Shown here: piece by piece, positions 9,580-19,633 of the stretch
How positions within the stretch are numbered: position 1 is the first letter of the stretch
Layout: each line of letters opens with the position of its first letter
DNA from: Candidatus Reidiella endopervernicosa
Lineage (GTDB): Bacteria; Pseudomonadota; Gammaproteobacteria; GCF-013343005
Length of the DNA: 64,000 nucleotides
NCBI RefSeq assembly: GCF_013343005.1
Contig: NZ_CP054491.1
Coordinates: forward strand, 2,152,501-2,216,500
Direction: 5' to 3'
Notes under the pieces: generated by a model
The model's database searches: none
Told to the model about the DNA's origin: nothing
What the model saw: only the letters and a program-made list of their open reading frames with translations
Program-made: the position numbers and the translations under genes

Positions 9580-10737
9580 TTATGCAATCGACGCTACGGC
9601 CTGCTTGGCCGCATCGGTCAGCGCTTCGGCAGCAGTAATGTTGAGGCCGCTCTCAGCCAGCAACTTGAGACCCTGTTCGGCGTTGGTCCCCTCAAGGCGG
9701 GCGATGACCGGGACTTTGATGCCGACCTCCTTAACCGCCGCGATGATGCCCTCTGCGATCAGGTCGCAGCGGACGATACCGCCGAAGATGTTGACCAGAA
9801 TCGCCTGTACCTTGCTGTCACTGACGATCAGTTTGAACGCCTCAGCAACACGTTCGGCCGTGGTGCCGCCACCGACGTCGAGGAAGTTGGCGGGTTCGCC
9901 GCCGTGTAGCTTGATCAGATCCATGGTTGCCATCGCCAGACCGGCGCCGTTGACCATGCAGCCGATATTGCCGTCGAGGGTGATGTAGTTGAGGTCATGT
10001 TTGGCCGCCTCACACTCCTTATCATCCTCCTGAGTGGTATCGCGCAGCTCCATAATGTCGGGACGGCGGTAGAGGGCGGTGTCGTCGACGTTGAGCTTGG
10101 CATCAAGCGCGAGCAGCGATTCACCACTGACGATCAACGGGTTGATCTCGACCAGGCTCAAATCCTTCTCAACGAAGAGGCGGTAGAGGTTCATCATGAT
10201 CTTGGTCAGGGCACCAATCTGCTTGCCCTCAAGACCGAGACCGAAGGCGAGCTTGCGGCACTGGTAGGGCTGCAGGCCGGCAGCCGGATCGGCATAGACG
10301 GTGAGAATCTTCTTCGGCTCATTGGCGGCGACCTCTTCGATATCCATGCCACCGGCAACGGAGGCCATGAAGACGATGCGCTCAGAACCGCGTTCGACCA
10401 GTGCGCCGAGGTAGAGCTCACGGTCGATCGGCAGGGTCTGTTCGACGATCAGCTTGTTGATCGGCAGCTCGCGGCCGTGGGTCTGGTGGGTGGCCAGACC
10501 GCTACCGAGCATGCGGTCTGCCTCTTCGCTGAGGGCGTCGAGGCTGTCGACCAGCTTCACGCCACCCGCCTTGCCGCGACCACCGGCGTGTACCTGGGCC
10601 TTGACCACCCACGCCTCACCACCGATCTGCTTGGCAACCTCGGTCGCCTCCTGTGGAGAGCTGGCGGGCCCGCCCTGTGGAACGGGGATGCCGTAGTTGG
10701 CGAAGAGCTGCTTTGCTTGATATTCGTGGAGATTCAT
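9580..10737 (-). CDS. sucC: succinyl-CoA ligase (ADP-forming) beta subunit
   Basis: SucC is the ATP-grasp subunit that binds nucleotide and succinate. The 385-residue protein starts [20 protein letters not shown] as the family does. It contains VEINPLIV and LDAKLNVDD in the metal-binding part of the ATP-grasp domain, and [15 protein letters not shown] in the C-terminal ligase domain. Length and motifs are canonical. A 67-bp AT-rich gap (10738-10804) separates it from the PFOR-like gene upstream; no convincing promoter was seen there. Confidence 0.97.
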   Translation of the reverse strand: MNLHEYQAKQLFANYGIPVPQGGPASSPQEATEVAKQIGGEAWVVKAQVHAGGRGKAGGVKLVDSLDALSEEADRMLGSGLATHQTHGRELPINKLIVEQTLPIDRELYLGALVERGSERIVFMASVAGGMDIEEVAANEPKKILTVYADPAAGLQPYQCRKLAFGLGLEGKQIGALTKIMMNLYRLFVEKDLSLVEINPLIVSGESLLALDAKLNVDDTALYRRPDIMELRDTTQEDDKECEAAKHDLNYITLDGNIGCMVNGAGLAMATMDLIKLHGGEPANFLDVGGGTTAERVAEAFKLIVSDSKVQAILVNIFGGIVRCDLIAEGIIAAVKEVGIKVPVIARLEGTNAEQGLKLLAESGLNITAAEALTDAAKQAVASIA

Positions 10738-10804
10738 TTTTTTGATATACCCCAGTTAGTTAGTCTTTGTTCTTAAACTAAATTGATAAAAGTATTCTGC
10801 GTAT

Positions 10805-13800
10805 TCAGTGTTCGGTTGGCTCGCTGCCGGGTTGATAACCGGCCAGAGCGACTAGCCGTTCGCGTATCGTAGTGGCCATATCGCCCTGCATGTTTGCTTT
10901 GAGTGCCTCGATCTCCGCCTCATAGGCCTGTTTGAGCGCCGCAATCTCCGCCGAGTGCGTTGCGGCGACATCGGCCTCCGCCTCCTGTCGTACCTGATCA
11001 GTAAAGGGGGTGACGACTCCCGCCAGCTCCTGCAGGGTCTGCCAGGCGTCACGACGCGACTCGACCATTGCCACCAGCTCCGGTGCGACCTTACGCCGCA
11101 GCTGCTCATCACCCAGATTGATCTCGACCACCGGTGTTTTTTTACTCCGCCCCTTGCTATCGAGGGCAAGGTAGTCGATTAGCGGTGTTGGATTCTGATC
11201 CTCGTTGCTGAGGCTGGAGAAGCGGCTGGCGAAACGTTTCTCACTCAACGCCCAATCGATCGGGGTGAGCGTAGATCCATCTTCACGGCTATTCCACAGC
11301 TGCTTCAGCTCACCGTTACCATTGAGGTCGATACGGCTACCGAATACACCCTCATCGGTGGGATTGTAGCGGAATAGCGGGAAGGCACGGGACTCTACCG
11401 CCAGGCGAGCCTGCTCAACGACCTGACTGACAGGGAATCCGTTCCGTTCCGGGCTGGGGCAGTGAATGTTGATGAATGCCGGACCACTGAAACGGAGCGC
11501 CTCGCGAACGCTGTCGCGGTAGTGGTCGGGGGCGGCGATTGAGCTCTGCGCCACAAAGGCGTTGCGCTGCGACATCGCCATCAGTGCTAGATCGCCGGTC
11601 GGCTCACTACTAGCGGTGACCGGCAGATCGGCAATGCCCTGATTATCGAGGCCGAGTCCCAATTCGTTAAGCACAACGATCTTTACCGGTAGACCGCTGT
11701 TGAGCAGCCAGCTGATCTGGGCAAAGCCGCGCCCGGAAAATTCACGCTCACTACCGACCAGCAGCAGCGGTGGGCAGAGGCGTTGCTGATCCTCGTCGAG
11801 ATCACGCCAGCTGAGCTGATCACCGCTGTCATGCGCCTTGCTGGCCGACTTCTCCATCTCGCCCTGTGCGCGTTTGAGCAGTGAGACGGCAGCAACGGTA
11901 TCAGCCAGTTGGCCGTTGACCAGTCCAGCAGCCATCTGCGCGGTATCGCCACTGCGATCGACCAGCACCGGAACCTGAAAGGGATTGTGGGGGAAGACAC
12001 CGGCCCAGGCAGAGGCCTGTCCCGGTGCAATCGCCAGCCCGTAGCGGGCCCGGCCCAGCCCATACTCACCCTCGGTGAGGCGCCAGTGCAGATCGTTGAG
12101 TCCCTGTGAGAGTTCGATCAGACGGCGCAGGCGAGTTGCATCGACACCACTGCCCTCGACCGCGTCGGCTCCACCGGTGAGGGTGGTGAGATCGACCTCA
12201 CGGCTCTGTACGTTGATCAGCGCCTTGGCGAGGCGGTCGAGGTCTTCGGTCGGTAGTGCATCGGTGAGGGTGTCGCGCACCAGGTCACTCAGTTGCTGGC
12301 GTACCTGACTAATCTCGCCGACAAAGCGGTGCAGCAGCGGCTGCTGTTGATATTCGGTGGCAGCGAGCAGCTGACGCAGGGCGATTTTCTCGCCCGAACC
12401 GGCCTCGGCACCGTCACCACCCGACATCGCGAAGGCGCAGTGGCGTGACATCATCACTGATGAGATGGCATCGATGGTGGGATCGGCAGCGAGGCGTTCG
12501 ATAGTGGTCGAGGAGGTATCTGGGGTCTGTTCCCAGATACGCCAGATAGCGCGTGTCTCAGCCAACCGCTCGGTAGTCTGCGGCTGCATTGTCATCGCCT
12601 CGCTCTCACAGAGATCGGCGCAGAGTCCGCATCCCTTACAGGCGTCGGCGTTGATCGCCAGCGCCAGCAACTCACCGCCCTCTTTTTTCTCCCGTTCGGC
12701 GCTGTGGAAGAGGGGGTCGGTAATGGCCAGTGGTAGTGCGGCGACCTGCTCACGTACGGCGTTGAAGGCGGCCTCGAGTGTCGCCTTGCGATCCTCGGCA
12801 AAGGGAGCCTTCTCCTGCAGCCAGGCAAAGGCCTGATCAAGCAGTTCTGCGGCGCTGTTGCCGCTGTTCTCACCCTTTTTGCAGAGGGTGTTGATACGGC
12901 CGGCCAGCTTAGAGGAGATCTGGCGCAGTGAGTCGGCACCCGCAAGACTAATGGCGCTATTGATCAGTGCTGCAGGTGTGAGTGCAACAACGCCAATGGC
13001 GCTATCGGGACAGCTGCTCCAGCAGTTGCCACAGGCAATACAGGCGCTTGGATCGAAGCTGGGCAGTTCGCTGCAGCTGCCGCTCAGGTCGCGGAAGGTG
13101 GCGCTGAGTGGCGGCATTGAGCCGGTGGCCATGTAGGGATCGGCGGTGAGCTGATCCGCTTCGCCGTTACGATAGAGCACACCGACCTGATCCCAGAAAC
13201 GCGGCAGGCTGTCGTACTCTTCTCGATTGCCACCGAGATGGCGCACCGCCATCGGTACTTCACCCGCTGCAGTGGTGTGTGAGGTGGTTGCCGTGTTGCT
13301 GAGGTCGATCTTCTGCAGCGACTCCATTCCGTGGCGGAAGGCGGCGATCAGCGACTCACTGCTCAGTTCACTCTCCTGTTGGCTGAGAGAATTTTCACGA
13401 TTGGAGATCAGGCGTGTCGCCTTGCAGCCGAGCAGCTCGCGTTCGAGCAGGATGGCGCAGAGTGCACCGAGTAACTCTTCATGCGGATCACCGGCTGATA
13501 TCTCTTCCTCATCACGGTTCTCGCCAATGGCGAAGAGTTGAATGTTGAGTGAGCTGAGCGCGTCACGTTGTTGGCTACTGAGCGTTTCGAGCTGTGCCTC
13601 TCCGCTACTCAACAGCAGAGCGGCGCCGCTGTTCAGTCCGGCTGTGATATCGAGTTCAGCGAGCTTGCCGTGTGCCACGGCAACATCGACCGGCATCTCA
13701 TCGCCAGGATCGAGCAACTGCTCATCGGCATAGGTAAAGCGGTCACAGAGCGGGGCGGCAAACTGCTCCCAACTCAGGGCAGGGTGGCTGCGCAGCGTGC

Positions 13801-15310
13801 CGCCGACCGAACGGTGAATCAGGTTGGCGGCATCGACAGATAAAGTGTCATGCCCCTGGCCTGCTGTGCGATGCACGGCGATGGTAATCGCTCCCTCAGG
13901 GCGCAGATCAACTGCGTTTTTACCGCTGATGGCCAGCTTGGCAACCTCTGGAAAATCGCGCTTAAGGGTGTCTAACAGTACCTGACGTTTGGGGTGCTGA
14001 GAGCGGCTCTGGCCAAAATCGATACCTAGATAGCCCTGCTCAGGCAGTGTCTCGCTCTTCATCGCCTCATTCAGCGCCTGCAGATCGGATGCGCGCAGTG
14101 GCAGACCACCAAGGCCGAAACGGACCGAGTGCAGTGTTGCTGTTGCGCTGCCCTTGGACAGCAGTGCGCGAATAGCCCGAATCAGTGGTGGTTCAGAGGC
14201 GAGTGGAGCATTGGAGCGCTCAAGCACTGCGGCAGTCTTACCTTGAAGCAGATCGACCAGTTCGCTACTGGTCATCGGTGCCAGGGCGTGAATACCGATA
14301 ACGCCAATTTTTGCCTTGCGCTGGTTACTCAATGCCTGTGCCGTTTCAATAGCGGAGCCCTGCACGATCAGCAGCTGTTTTGCCTTGCTGCTCCTGTGCG
14401 TAGAGATCGCGGCATGGCTGCGGCCACTCAGCTGTTTAAATCGGCTAAATGCCAGAGCCAATCGCTGCTCGGCCTGGGCACTAAAGTAGGGGGTTGTTGC
14501 GGCCTGTGAGAGGGCAAAGCTCTCACGACCCTGCAGGGCGCCATGCAGGGCAGGACGGTCGAGGTCGTACCAGCGTGGGCAACGGCGGCGCTGCTCGCCG
14601 AAGAGCAGTTTCTGCACCTCATCGGCAACCTCGATCTGATCAGCGCTTTCGCCAAGTAGTGAGCGAAGTAGCTGCAGAGAAGGGAGTTCAACATCCTGTG
14701 CAGAGAGAGCGGTCTGTTCGTTATCGATGGCCACGATGGCTGGGGTCAGGCTCTGCTCCGCGACGTGTCGGGCAATCAGGGTAAAGTCGACGGCCTGCTG
14801 CACATTGCTTGCGTAGAGTAGGAAACAGCCGGAGTCGATGGAGAGCTGCAGTGCCTCATCGCCACTACCGATGGCGCTGCCCTGCGAGGAGAGGGCGCGG
14901 TTATCGAGGTGGATGACCAGTGGTAGTCGGCGACCGACGGCCTCTCTGAGTAGGTCCTGGGAGGCGGCAAGGTCGGGGCCGGAGAGGAAGGCGGTGGCAC
15001 GCTGACCGGTCATTGCTAGACCGATTGCGGCGGCCAGTGCGCCACGAGAGCCCTCGGCGCTGTAGCCGTTTAGCGGCTGTCCAAAGCGGTTCTCACCACG
15101 CAGCAGCGACTCGGCACGCCAGGCGAGTTCGGCACCGTTGGCCGGGTAGGTGCTGCCGAGTGCCGCGCTCTCGACGATAGCGGCCTCGGTGAGGGCGACG
15201 GCGCTGTTGCCATCGAGCAGGGTCTCGAGACCGCTGTCGGCCGATCCGCTGTCGGCATCGCCGAACAGACGCCGATAGAGGCTGATTGCGGTGTTAGTGA
15301 AGCTGGGCAT
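10805..15310 (-). CDS. 1501-residue PFOR-like iron-sulfur protein with degenerate TPP site
   Basis: The order follows pyruvate:ferredoxin oxidoreductase (PFOR): an N-terminal pyrimidine-binding-like domain (LLDGNSAVALTEAAIVESAA, then GYSAEGSRGALAAAIGLAMTG), a gamma-like domain (AVHRTAGQGHDTLSVDAANL), and two ferredoxin motifs, CIACGNCWSSCP near residue 755 and CKGCGLCADLC near 890. A TPP-domain-like region follows near 1180. There the expected GDGxA...N motif is replaced by VGSEREFSGRG...NELGLG, so the cofactor site looks lost. A coiled coil near 1435-1480 ends the protein; PFOR is about 1170 residues. The ATG at 15310 overlaps the rnfB end and matches the family start; longer frames run into rnfB. 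I infer an electron-transfer or scaffold protein working with KorAB and Rnf, not a complete oxidoreductase. Confidence 0.8.
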   Translation of the reverse strand: MPSFTNTAISLYRRLFGDADSGSADSGLETLLDGNSAVALTEAAIVESAALGSTYPANGAELAWRAESLLRGENRFGQPLNGYSAEGSRGALAAAIGLAMTGQRATAFLSGPDLAASQDLLREAVGRRLPLVIHLDNRALSSQGSAIGSGDEALQLSIDSGCFLLYASNVQQAVDFTLIARHVAEQSLTPAIVAIDNEQTALSAQDVELPSLQLLRSLLGESADQIEVADEVQKLLFGEQRRRCPRWYDLDRPALHGALQGRESFALSQAATTPYFSAQAEQRLALAFSRFKQLSGRSHAAISTHRSSKAKQLLIVQGSAIETAQALSNQRKAKIGVIGIHALAPMTSSELVDLLQGKTAAVLERSNAPLASEPPLIRAIRALLSKGSATATLHSVRFGLGGLPLRASDLQALNEAMKSETLPEQGYLGIDFGQSRSQHPKRQVLLDTLKRDFPEVAKLAISGKNAVDLRPEGAITIAVHRTAGQGHDTLSVDAANLIHRSVGGTLRSHPALSWEQFAAPLCDRFTYADEQLLDPGDEMPVDVAVAHGKLAELDITAGLNSGAALLLSSGEAQLETLSSQQRDALSSLNIQLFAIGENRDEEEISAGDPHEELLGALCAILLERELLGCKATRLISNRENSLSQQESELSSESLIAAFRHGMESLQKIDLSNTATTSHTTAAGEVPMAVRHLGGNREEYDSLPRFWDQVGVLYRNGEADQLTADPYMATGSMPPLSATFRDLSGSCSELPSFDPSACIACGNCWSSCPDSAIGVVALTPAALINSAISLAGADSLRQISSKLAGRINTLCKKGENSGNSAAELLDQAFAWLQEKAPFAEDRKATLEAAFNAVREQVAALPLAITDPLFHSAEREKKEGGELLALAINADACKGCGLCADLCESEAMTMQPQTTERLAETRAIWRIWEQTPDTSSTTIERLAADPTIDAISSVMMSRHCAFAMSGGDGAEAGSGEKIALRQLLAATEYQQQPLLHRFVGEISQVRQQLSDLVRDTLTDALPTEDLDRLAKALINVQSREVDLTTLTGGADAVEGSGVDATRLRRLIELSQGLNDLHWRLTEGEYGLGRARYGLAIAPGQASAWAGVFPHNPFQVPVLVDRSGDTAQMAAGLVNGQLADTVAAVSLLKRAQGEMEKSASKAHDSGDQLSWRDLDEDQQRLCPPLLLVGSEREFSGRGFAQISWLLNSGLPVKIVVLNELGLGLDNQGIADLPVTASSEPTGDLALMAMSQRNAFVAQSSIAAPDHYRDSVREALRFSGPAFINIHCPSPERNGFPVSQVVEQARLAVESRAFPLFRYNPTDEGVFGSRIDLNGNGELKQLWNSREDGSTLTPIDWALSEKRFASRFSSLSNEDQNPTPLIDYLALDSKGRSKKTPVVEINLGDEQLRRKVAPELVAMVESRRDAWQTLQELAGVVTPFTDQVRQEAEADVAATHSAEIAALKQAYEAEIEALKANMQGDMATTIRERLVALAGYQPGSEPTEH

Positions 15311-16145
15311 GGCCTCTCTCGCTCTCCTGGTTATCGATAAACTGTCCCGACTCGAGCCACTGGATCGCGCCAGTAGGGCAGCGTCCAGTTGCCTTCGGTG
15401 AGGCAGCGATTCCCGATGTGTAGTCGATGATCGGGAGTTCATTCTTCATCTCAATCAGCCCCTCGGGGGCATCGGCGGCACACTTGGCGCAGCCGTCGCA
15501 GCCGACGCTGCAGAGCACTGTAACTGCCTCACCCTCAAGCGGGGTGTTGCACTGGACGAACAGCTTCTGATCGAGTGGCAGTAGCTCAAACAGGTCGCGC
15601 GGGCAGGCGTCGACGCAGTCACCGCATGCGGTGCATAACTCGACATCGACTACCGGCAGGCCGTTCTCATTCATATGGATCGCATCGAAATCACAGGCGA
15701 TATCACAATCGGAGAGGCCGAGACAGCCCCAGGAGCACCCCTTACCACCACCAGAGACGACCGCGGCGGCGCGGCAGCTCTCGAAACCGTGGTACTCGGC
15801 GATCTGGAAAGCCTCGCGACGCCCACCGGCGCAGTGGAGTCGTGCGACTCGTTTGGTTGCCTTGCCAGCATCGACGCCGAGAAAGTCGGCAATCGCTTCG
15901 ATGTCATCGCTGCTGGCGACGGTGCAGGCGCTCGGCTCCACCTCGTTATCAACCAGTTTGGTGGCGAAGGGCAGGCAGCCCGGCTCACCGCAGGCACCGC
16001 AGTTGGTGCCCGGCAGCATCTCCTCGGTATGAGCCAGTCGCGGATCCTCCTCGACCTTCAGCAGTTTGTAGGCCACCGCCAGGATGGTGCCGAAGAAGAG
16101 GCCCAATCCGGTCATGATCGCCGGTGCTGTTAGGAAACTCTGCAT
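15294..16145 (-). CDS. rnfB: Rnf complex subunit RnfB-like ferredoxin protein
   Basis: RnfB is the Rnf subunit that meets soluble ferredoxin. The 283-residue protein has an N-terminal membrane helix (about residues 8-28), the Fe-S domain motif GTNCGACGEPGCLPFA, and a ferredoxin part with CTACGDCVDACP and CSVGCDGCAKCA. It is longer than the roughly 190-residue E. coli form. It is separated from rnfC-A by sucCD and the PFOR-like gene, and lies between the two large proteins. Both ends overlap neighbours: TAATG with the gene before it and 17 bp with the gene after it. This placement suggests RnfB docks directly with those proteins. Confidence 0.92.
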   Translation of the reverse strand: MQSFLTAPAIMTGLGLFFGTILAVAYKLLKVEEDPRLAHTEEMLPGTNCGACGEPGCLPFATKLVDNEVEPSACTVASSDDIEAIADFLGVDAGKATKRVARLHCAGGRREAFQIAEYHGFESCRAAAVVSGGGKGCSWGCLGLSDCDIACDFDAIHMNENGLPVVDVELCTACGDCVDACPRDLFELLPLDQKLFVQCNTPLEGEAVTVLCSVGCDGCAKCAADAPEGLIEMKNELPIIDYTSGIAASPKATGRCPTGAIQWLESGQFIDNQESERGHAQLH

Positions 16146-18653
16146 TAGTTAAACGGTGCAGCTCGCTTGATCAGCTCTTCCATGCCAGCCTCGTTCGGAT
16201 TCTGCGGCAGACCGGGATGGATACACTTCGAGGGGCAGATCTCGGCACCCTCGACCAGCTGTGCATAGGTCGCGGTGTCGGTCTCAGTGAGATAGGCCTG
16301 GTTGTTCTCGTTGTAGACGTAGAGCAGCGGATTGATGTCGAGGCAGTCGTTACAGGTGGTGCAGAGCTCGCTGTCGATCCAGGGATCGCTGAAGCTGACA
16401 TCATCCTCGTCCTCTTCGACAACCGCCTCCTCTAGGGGCCTCTACCGCACTCTCTGCGACAGGTGCAGTGGTCGTGGCGGGTGCTGATGCGGTAACCGCA
16501 GGACGCGGAGCACCACTGGTGAAGTCCATACCCATCAGCACATCGGTGAGGCGTCCCATCACCTCGCCGGCGGCCTCGGCACGTACTCGTGCCAGCTCTT
16601 CGGCGAACTCACGCTCCATCTTTTCACGCTCGGCGCTCATCTCGGCTTCTGCAGTGGCGCGGGTCTCGGCGATGGCACGATCGATGTAGCTGCTGCGTAT
16701 ACCGGCCATCTCCTGCAGGGTGTGCCAGAAGTTAAGGCGGTCGCGACACGCCTCGACCAGGGTACGGCTGATCACAAGACGACGCAGGGTGCCGTGCGCG
16801 TTGACGGCCCAGATGAAGGGGATCAGACGCTCATTGTCGGCCTCAGACTGCTGTAGATAGTCGGCAACTGGCAACAGATCATCTGATTCGCACTGGTCGG
16901 GCACGATGGCGAAGTGGTGGGCCAGACGTGGAATCAGCAGTGAGTAGTCTGCAAAAGTGAAGGGGAGTTCACTCTCGACCAGATCGCCACCTTCGTTATG
17001 GTAGATGAAGGGGTGGATCGGCCAGTCGAGTTCGGGCTGTGGGTTACCGTCGAAGTCGAGACGCTGTTCGCTACCGTCACCTGCGGCGGGATTGACGTAG
17101 AAGAAGGGGTGGACACGCCCCTCGAGCGCCGCGCCAGCGACTAGCCAGGCGTTGAGGCCGAGATCCTGACCAGTCGGGCGCAGGCCGATGTTGATCAGGT
17201 GGAGGCTGGTACGTGTCGCATCGAGTGCAGAGAGATAGCGCTCCAGCAGGTGCTGATGGCGCGCTGCCGAGGCCTGCGAGACGACCGCCTGACGATGGGC
17301 AATACCGAGGTAGCCAAGTTCAGTGCGGAAGCTCTGGAAGGGGTCTTCACCCTCAGCTGCACCGGGATTGTTGTGCGCCTGCACCCGGCAGAAGACCTGT
17401 ACCGGTCGGCCCGAACTGAGTAGACGGGAGAAGGAGGTCATGCCTTCGCCCGCAACACGGTCGGCCGACTCGAGTGCGACCACCGCCGGGATCAACAGCA
17501 GCTCCTCCTTGGAGAAGACCTCCCAGTTGAAGTTCTCGAACCACGGATCGTGCAGCACCGGATCGTAGAGCGATTCGATCTCGAGGTTGGCGATGCGCAC
17601 AGCGGCGAAGACCTTGGCCAGGCGTGATGCCTCCTCATCGAAGATAGCCATCGCCGCCGAGCTGGGATCGTTATCGCCGTTCGCCTCGAAACCGTGGGTC
17701 TGTTTGAGCCACTCATCCTCGACCCCCTCGGGGTGGACAAAGCGCACCAGCAGGGAGTTCTGTTTGTAACCCTCGAGCACCTTGAGTGCATTTTCGATGC
17801 GCTGACGTCGCTCTGCAGGCATTGCTACCGAGCCCTTGGAGTGGTCCATGACCTTGGAGAGGGCGGAGGGATCGAACATGCCAGCAGTCGCAGCAACGCT
17901 CTGTTTGAGCTGCTCCGGCTGGCGAGACTCCTCCGACTTACTCCAGTCGACATCGAGCAGGGTCTTCAGCGCCTGGATATTTTGGTCGATCTTGCTACTG
18001 AAACGGTCGTGGCGCGGGATGACATGCGATTTGATTGCATGGATCAGCAGGTGGATCGCCGGGAAGCGACCGTAGGCGAGCAGTTTGCCACCTACGGGTA
18101 CCTTTTCGGTCAGCTGGGCAAGATCAGCTTCCAGCTTGGAGGCGTTCTCGCCCCTCAGCTTGAGGTGCTGCTTGAGCGCCTCGGCACCTTCGTTGATCAG
18201 AGCCTGAGCTTCGACCGGGCCTTCGTGTCCCTGCAGCTTCTCGCGCAGGAAACGCTCGATCCACGGCAGGTTGTCCTTGAGAATACGTGCCGCCTCGGCA
18301 GAGGGGGCGAAGCTGAGCACCGTCTCCTGCAGGCACTGGCCAACCGGCTTGGCCAGGTCGTCAGCACCGCTGAGCTCAGCATTCTCACCCGGTGGGAAGA
18401 GGAACAGTGGATAGTCGTAGCGCAACTTGGAGGCGTTGCGGAACGGTGCCAGCAACGCCGGTAGCTGATCCTCTGCGACCGCCTCGAGCGCCTCACGGGC
18501 ACTCGGATTGCCAAGGTGGAAGTGGCGCAGGGTACGCAGGATGTCGCGACTTGCATCGGCGTCCTTGATGGCGGTCGGCAGCGAGGGGATCGGCTCCTCG
18601 GCTGCCATCTTGCGCTCGCTCGATACCGATTCGGTTACAGGTGAGGCTGTCAT
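16145..18653 (-). CDS. about 835-residue protein, PFOR-like C-terminus plus single-cluster ferredoxin, one frameshift
   Basis: I do not recognise the N-terminal 400 residues. From about residue 400 the order parallels the last third of the 1501-residue neighbour: GRPVQVFCRVQ, a long domain, RRLVISRTLVEACRDRLNFWHTLQEMAG, then a coiled coil (about 655-697). The same WxTLQELAG-plus-coil ending occurs in the neighbour, so the two look paralogous there. After VEA the frame is lost at a GGGG run (plus strand 16435-16438). With one base fewer it continues EEAVVEEDEDD into a ferredoxin, CTTCNDC...EICPSKCIHPG, to TAA at 16145. The indel is probably a homopolymer miscall. It follows korB by 15 bp. I infer an electron-transfer partner of KorAB. 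Confidence 0.75.
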
Positions 18654-18668
18654 GCAGTCGTTTCCCGG

Positions 18669-19622
18669 TTAGATGGCAAAGGCGTCCATCGCTTTATTGA
18701 TGGCCGCTATCTTCTCTTCATCACTCTTGCCAAGGTCCTTGGTGGCGATGTCCTCGTAGACCACTGCGTCGGGATCGCGGTAGAGCAGACCGAGTGGCAG
18801 TTGCTCCTCATCCCTGGCGTACTTCATCGCCCCGAGCCAGTCGGCCGGGTCGTGCTGTTCAACCTGGCCGAAGACGCGCTTGACGCTGTCATCAAGGGTG
18901 ATGCCGTTCTCGTGTTCGAGTAGTACAAACTTGTCTGGGTTGTCCTGCAGCGGTTTGCAGAAAGACTCAGAGAAGACCGGGCAGCGCTGCAGGATACGGA
19001 TGAAGCTGGTACCACGATGCTGATGGGCCGCCTTGATGGTTTGGTAGAGCAGTGGCGGATTCCAGTCGACCACCTGCGCCACGAAGGAGCAGTTGGTGAT
19101 GCCGAGGGTGACGGTCAATGGATTGAGCTCAGGCAACGGTGCACCGGCCGGGTGGGTGTTGGTCTTCATACCCTGTGGGCTGGTGGGTGAGGTCTGGTTC
19201 TTGGTCAGACCGTAGATGGCGTTATCAAACACCAGTACCACCATATCCATATTCAGACGCACCGAGTGGATCCATGGACCGGCACCGATCGAGAAGCAGT
19301 CGCCGTCGCCAGTGGCGACCCAGAGGTCGAGGTCGGGGCGGTGGGCCTTGACACCGTTGGCCAGTGGCAGGGCGCGTCCGTGCAGGCCGTGCAGGCCGTA
19401 GGTGCCCATGTAGTGGGGCAGTCGGCTTGAACAACCGATGCCTGAGACCGCCACGCTCTTCTCGGGCGGCAGCTGGGCATCGCGCAGCACGCGGTGCACG
19501 GTGTTCAGAACGGCGAAGTCTCCGCAGCCGGGGCACCAGCGTGCCTCACCACCGGAGTAGTCGCCAAGGGTAAAATAGCGCTCGAAAACATCGAGCGACC
19601 AGTCAGCTTTAATACCAAACAT
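18669..19622 (-). CDS. korB: 2-oxoacid (2-oxoglutarate):ferredoxin oxidoreductase beta subunit
   Basis: KorB carries thiamine diphosphate and, with KorA, makes 2-oxoglutarate from succinyl-CoA, CO2 and reduced ferredoxin in the reductive TCA cycle. The 317-residue protein shows WCPGCGDFAVL with cluster-ligand cysteines, SGIGCSSRLPHYM, and the intact TPP/Mg motif ATGDGDCFSIG...DNAIYGLTKNQTSPTS. That contrasts with the degenerate site in the 1501-residue protein of the same operon. It lies 11 bp after korA. Pyruvate or another 2-oxoacid as substrate cannot be excluded from sequence; sucCD in the same operon favours 2-oxoglutarate. Confidence 0.93.
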   Translation of the reverse strand: MFGIKADWSLDVFERYFTLGDYSGGEARWCPGCGDFAVLNTVHRVLRDAQLPPEKSVAVSGIGCSSRLPHYMGTYGLHGLHGRALPLANGVKAHRPDLDLWVATGDGDCFSIGAGPWIHSVRLNMDMVVLVFDNAIYGLTKNQTSPTSPQGMKTNTHPAGAPLPELNPLTVTLGITNCSFVAQVVDWNPPLLYQTIKAAHQHRGTSFIRILQRCPVFSESFCKPLQDNPDKFVLLEHENGITLDDSVKRVFGQVEQHDPADWLGAMKYARDEEQLPLGLLYRDPDAVVYEDIATKDLGKSDEEKIAAINKAMDAFAI

Positions 19623-19633
19623 CGTGATACTCC

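Noticed and set aside
7915-10776. Long plus-strand open frames opposite rnfC, sucD and sucC
   Set aside because: They are antisense shadows of well-supported genes and match no family.
10805-15310. Annotation as a normal pyruvate:ferredoxin oxidoreductase
   Set aside because: The thiamine motif is not recognisable and the protein is over 300 residues longer than the family; a catalytic label is not supported.
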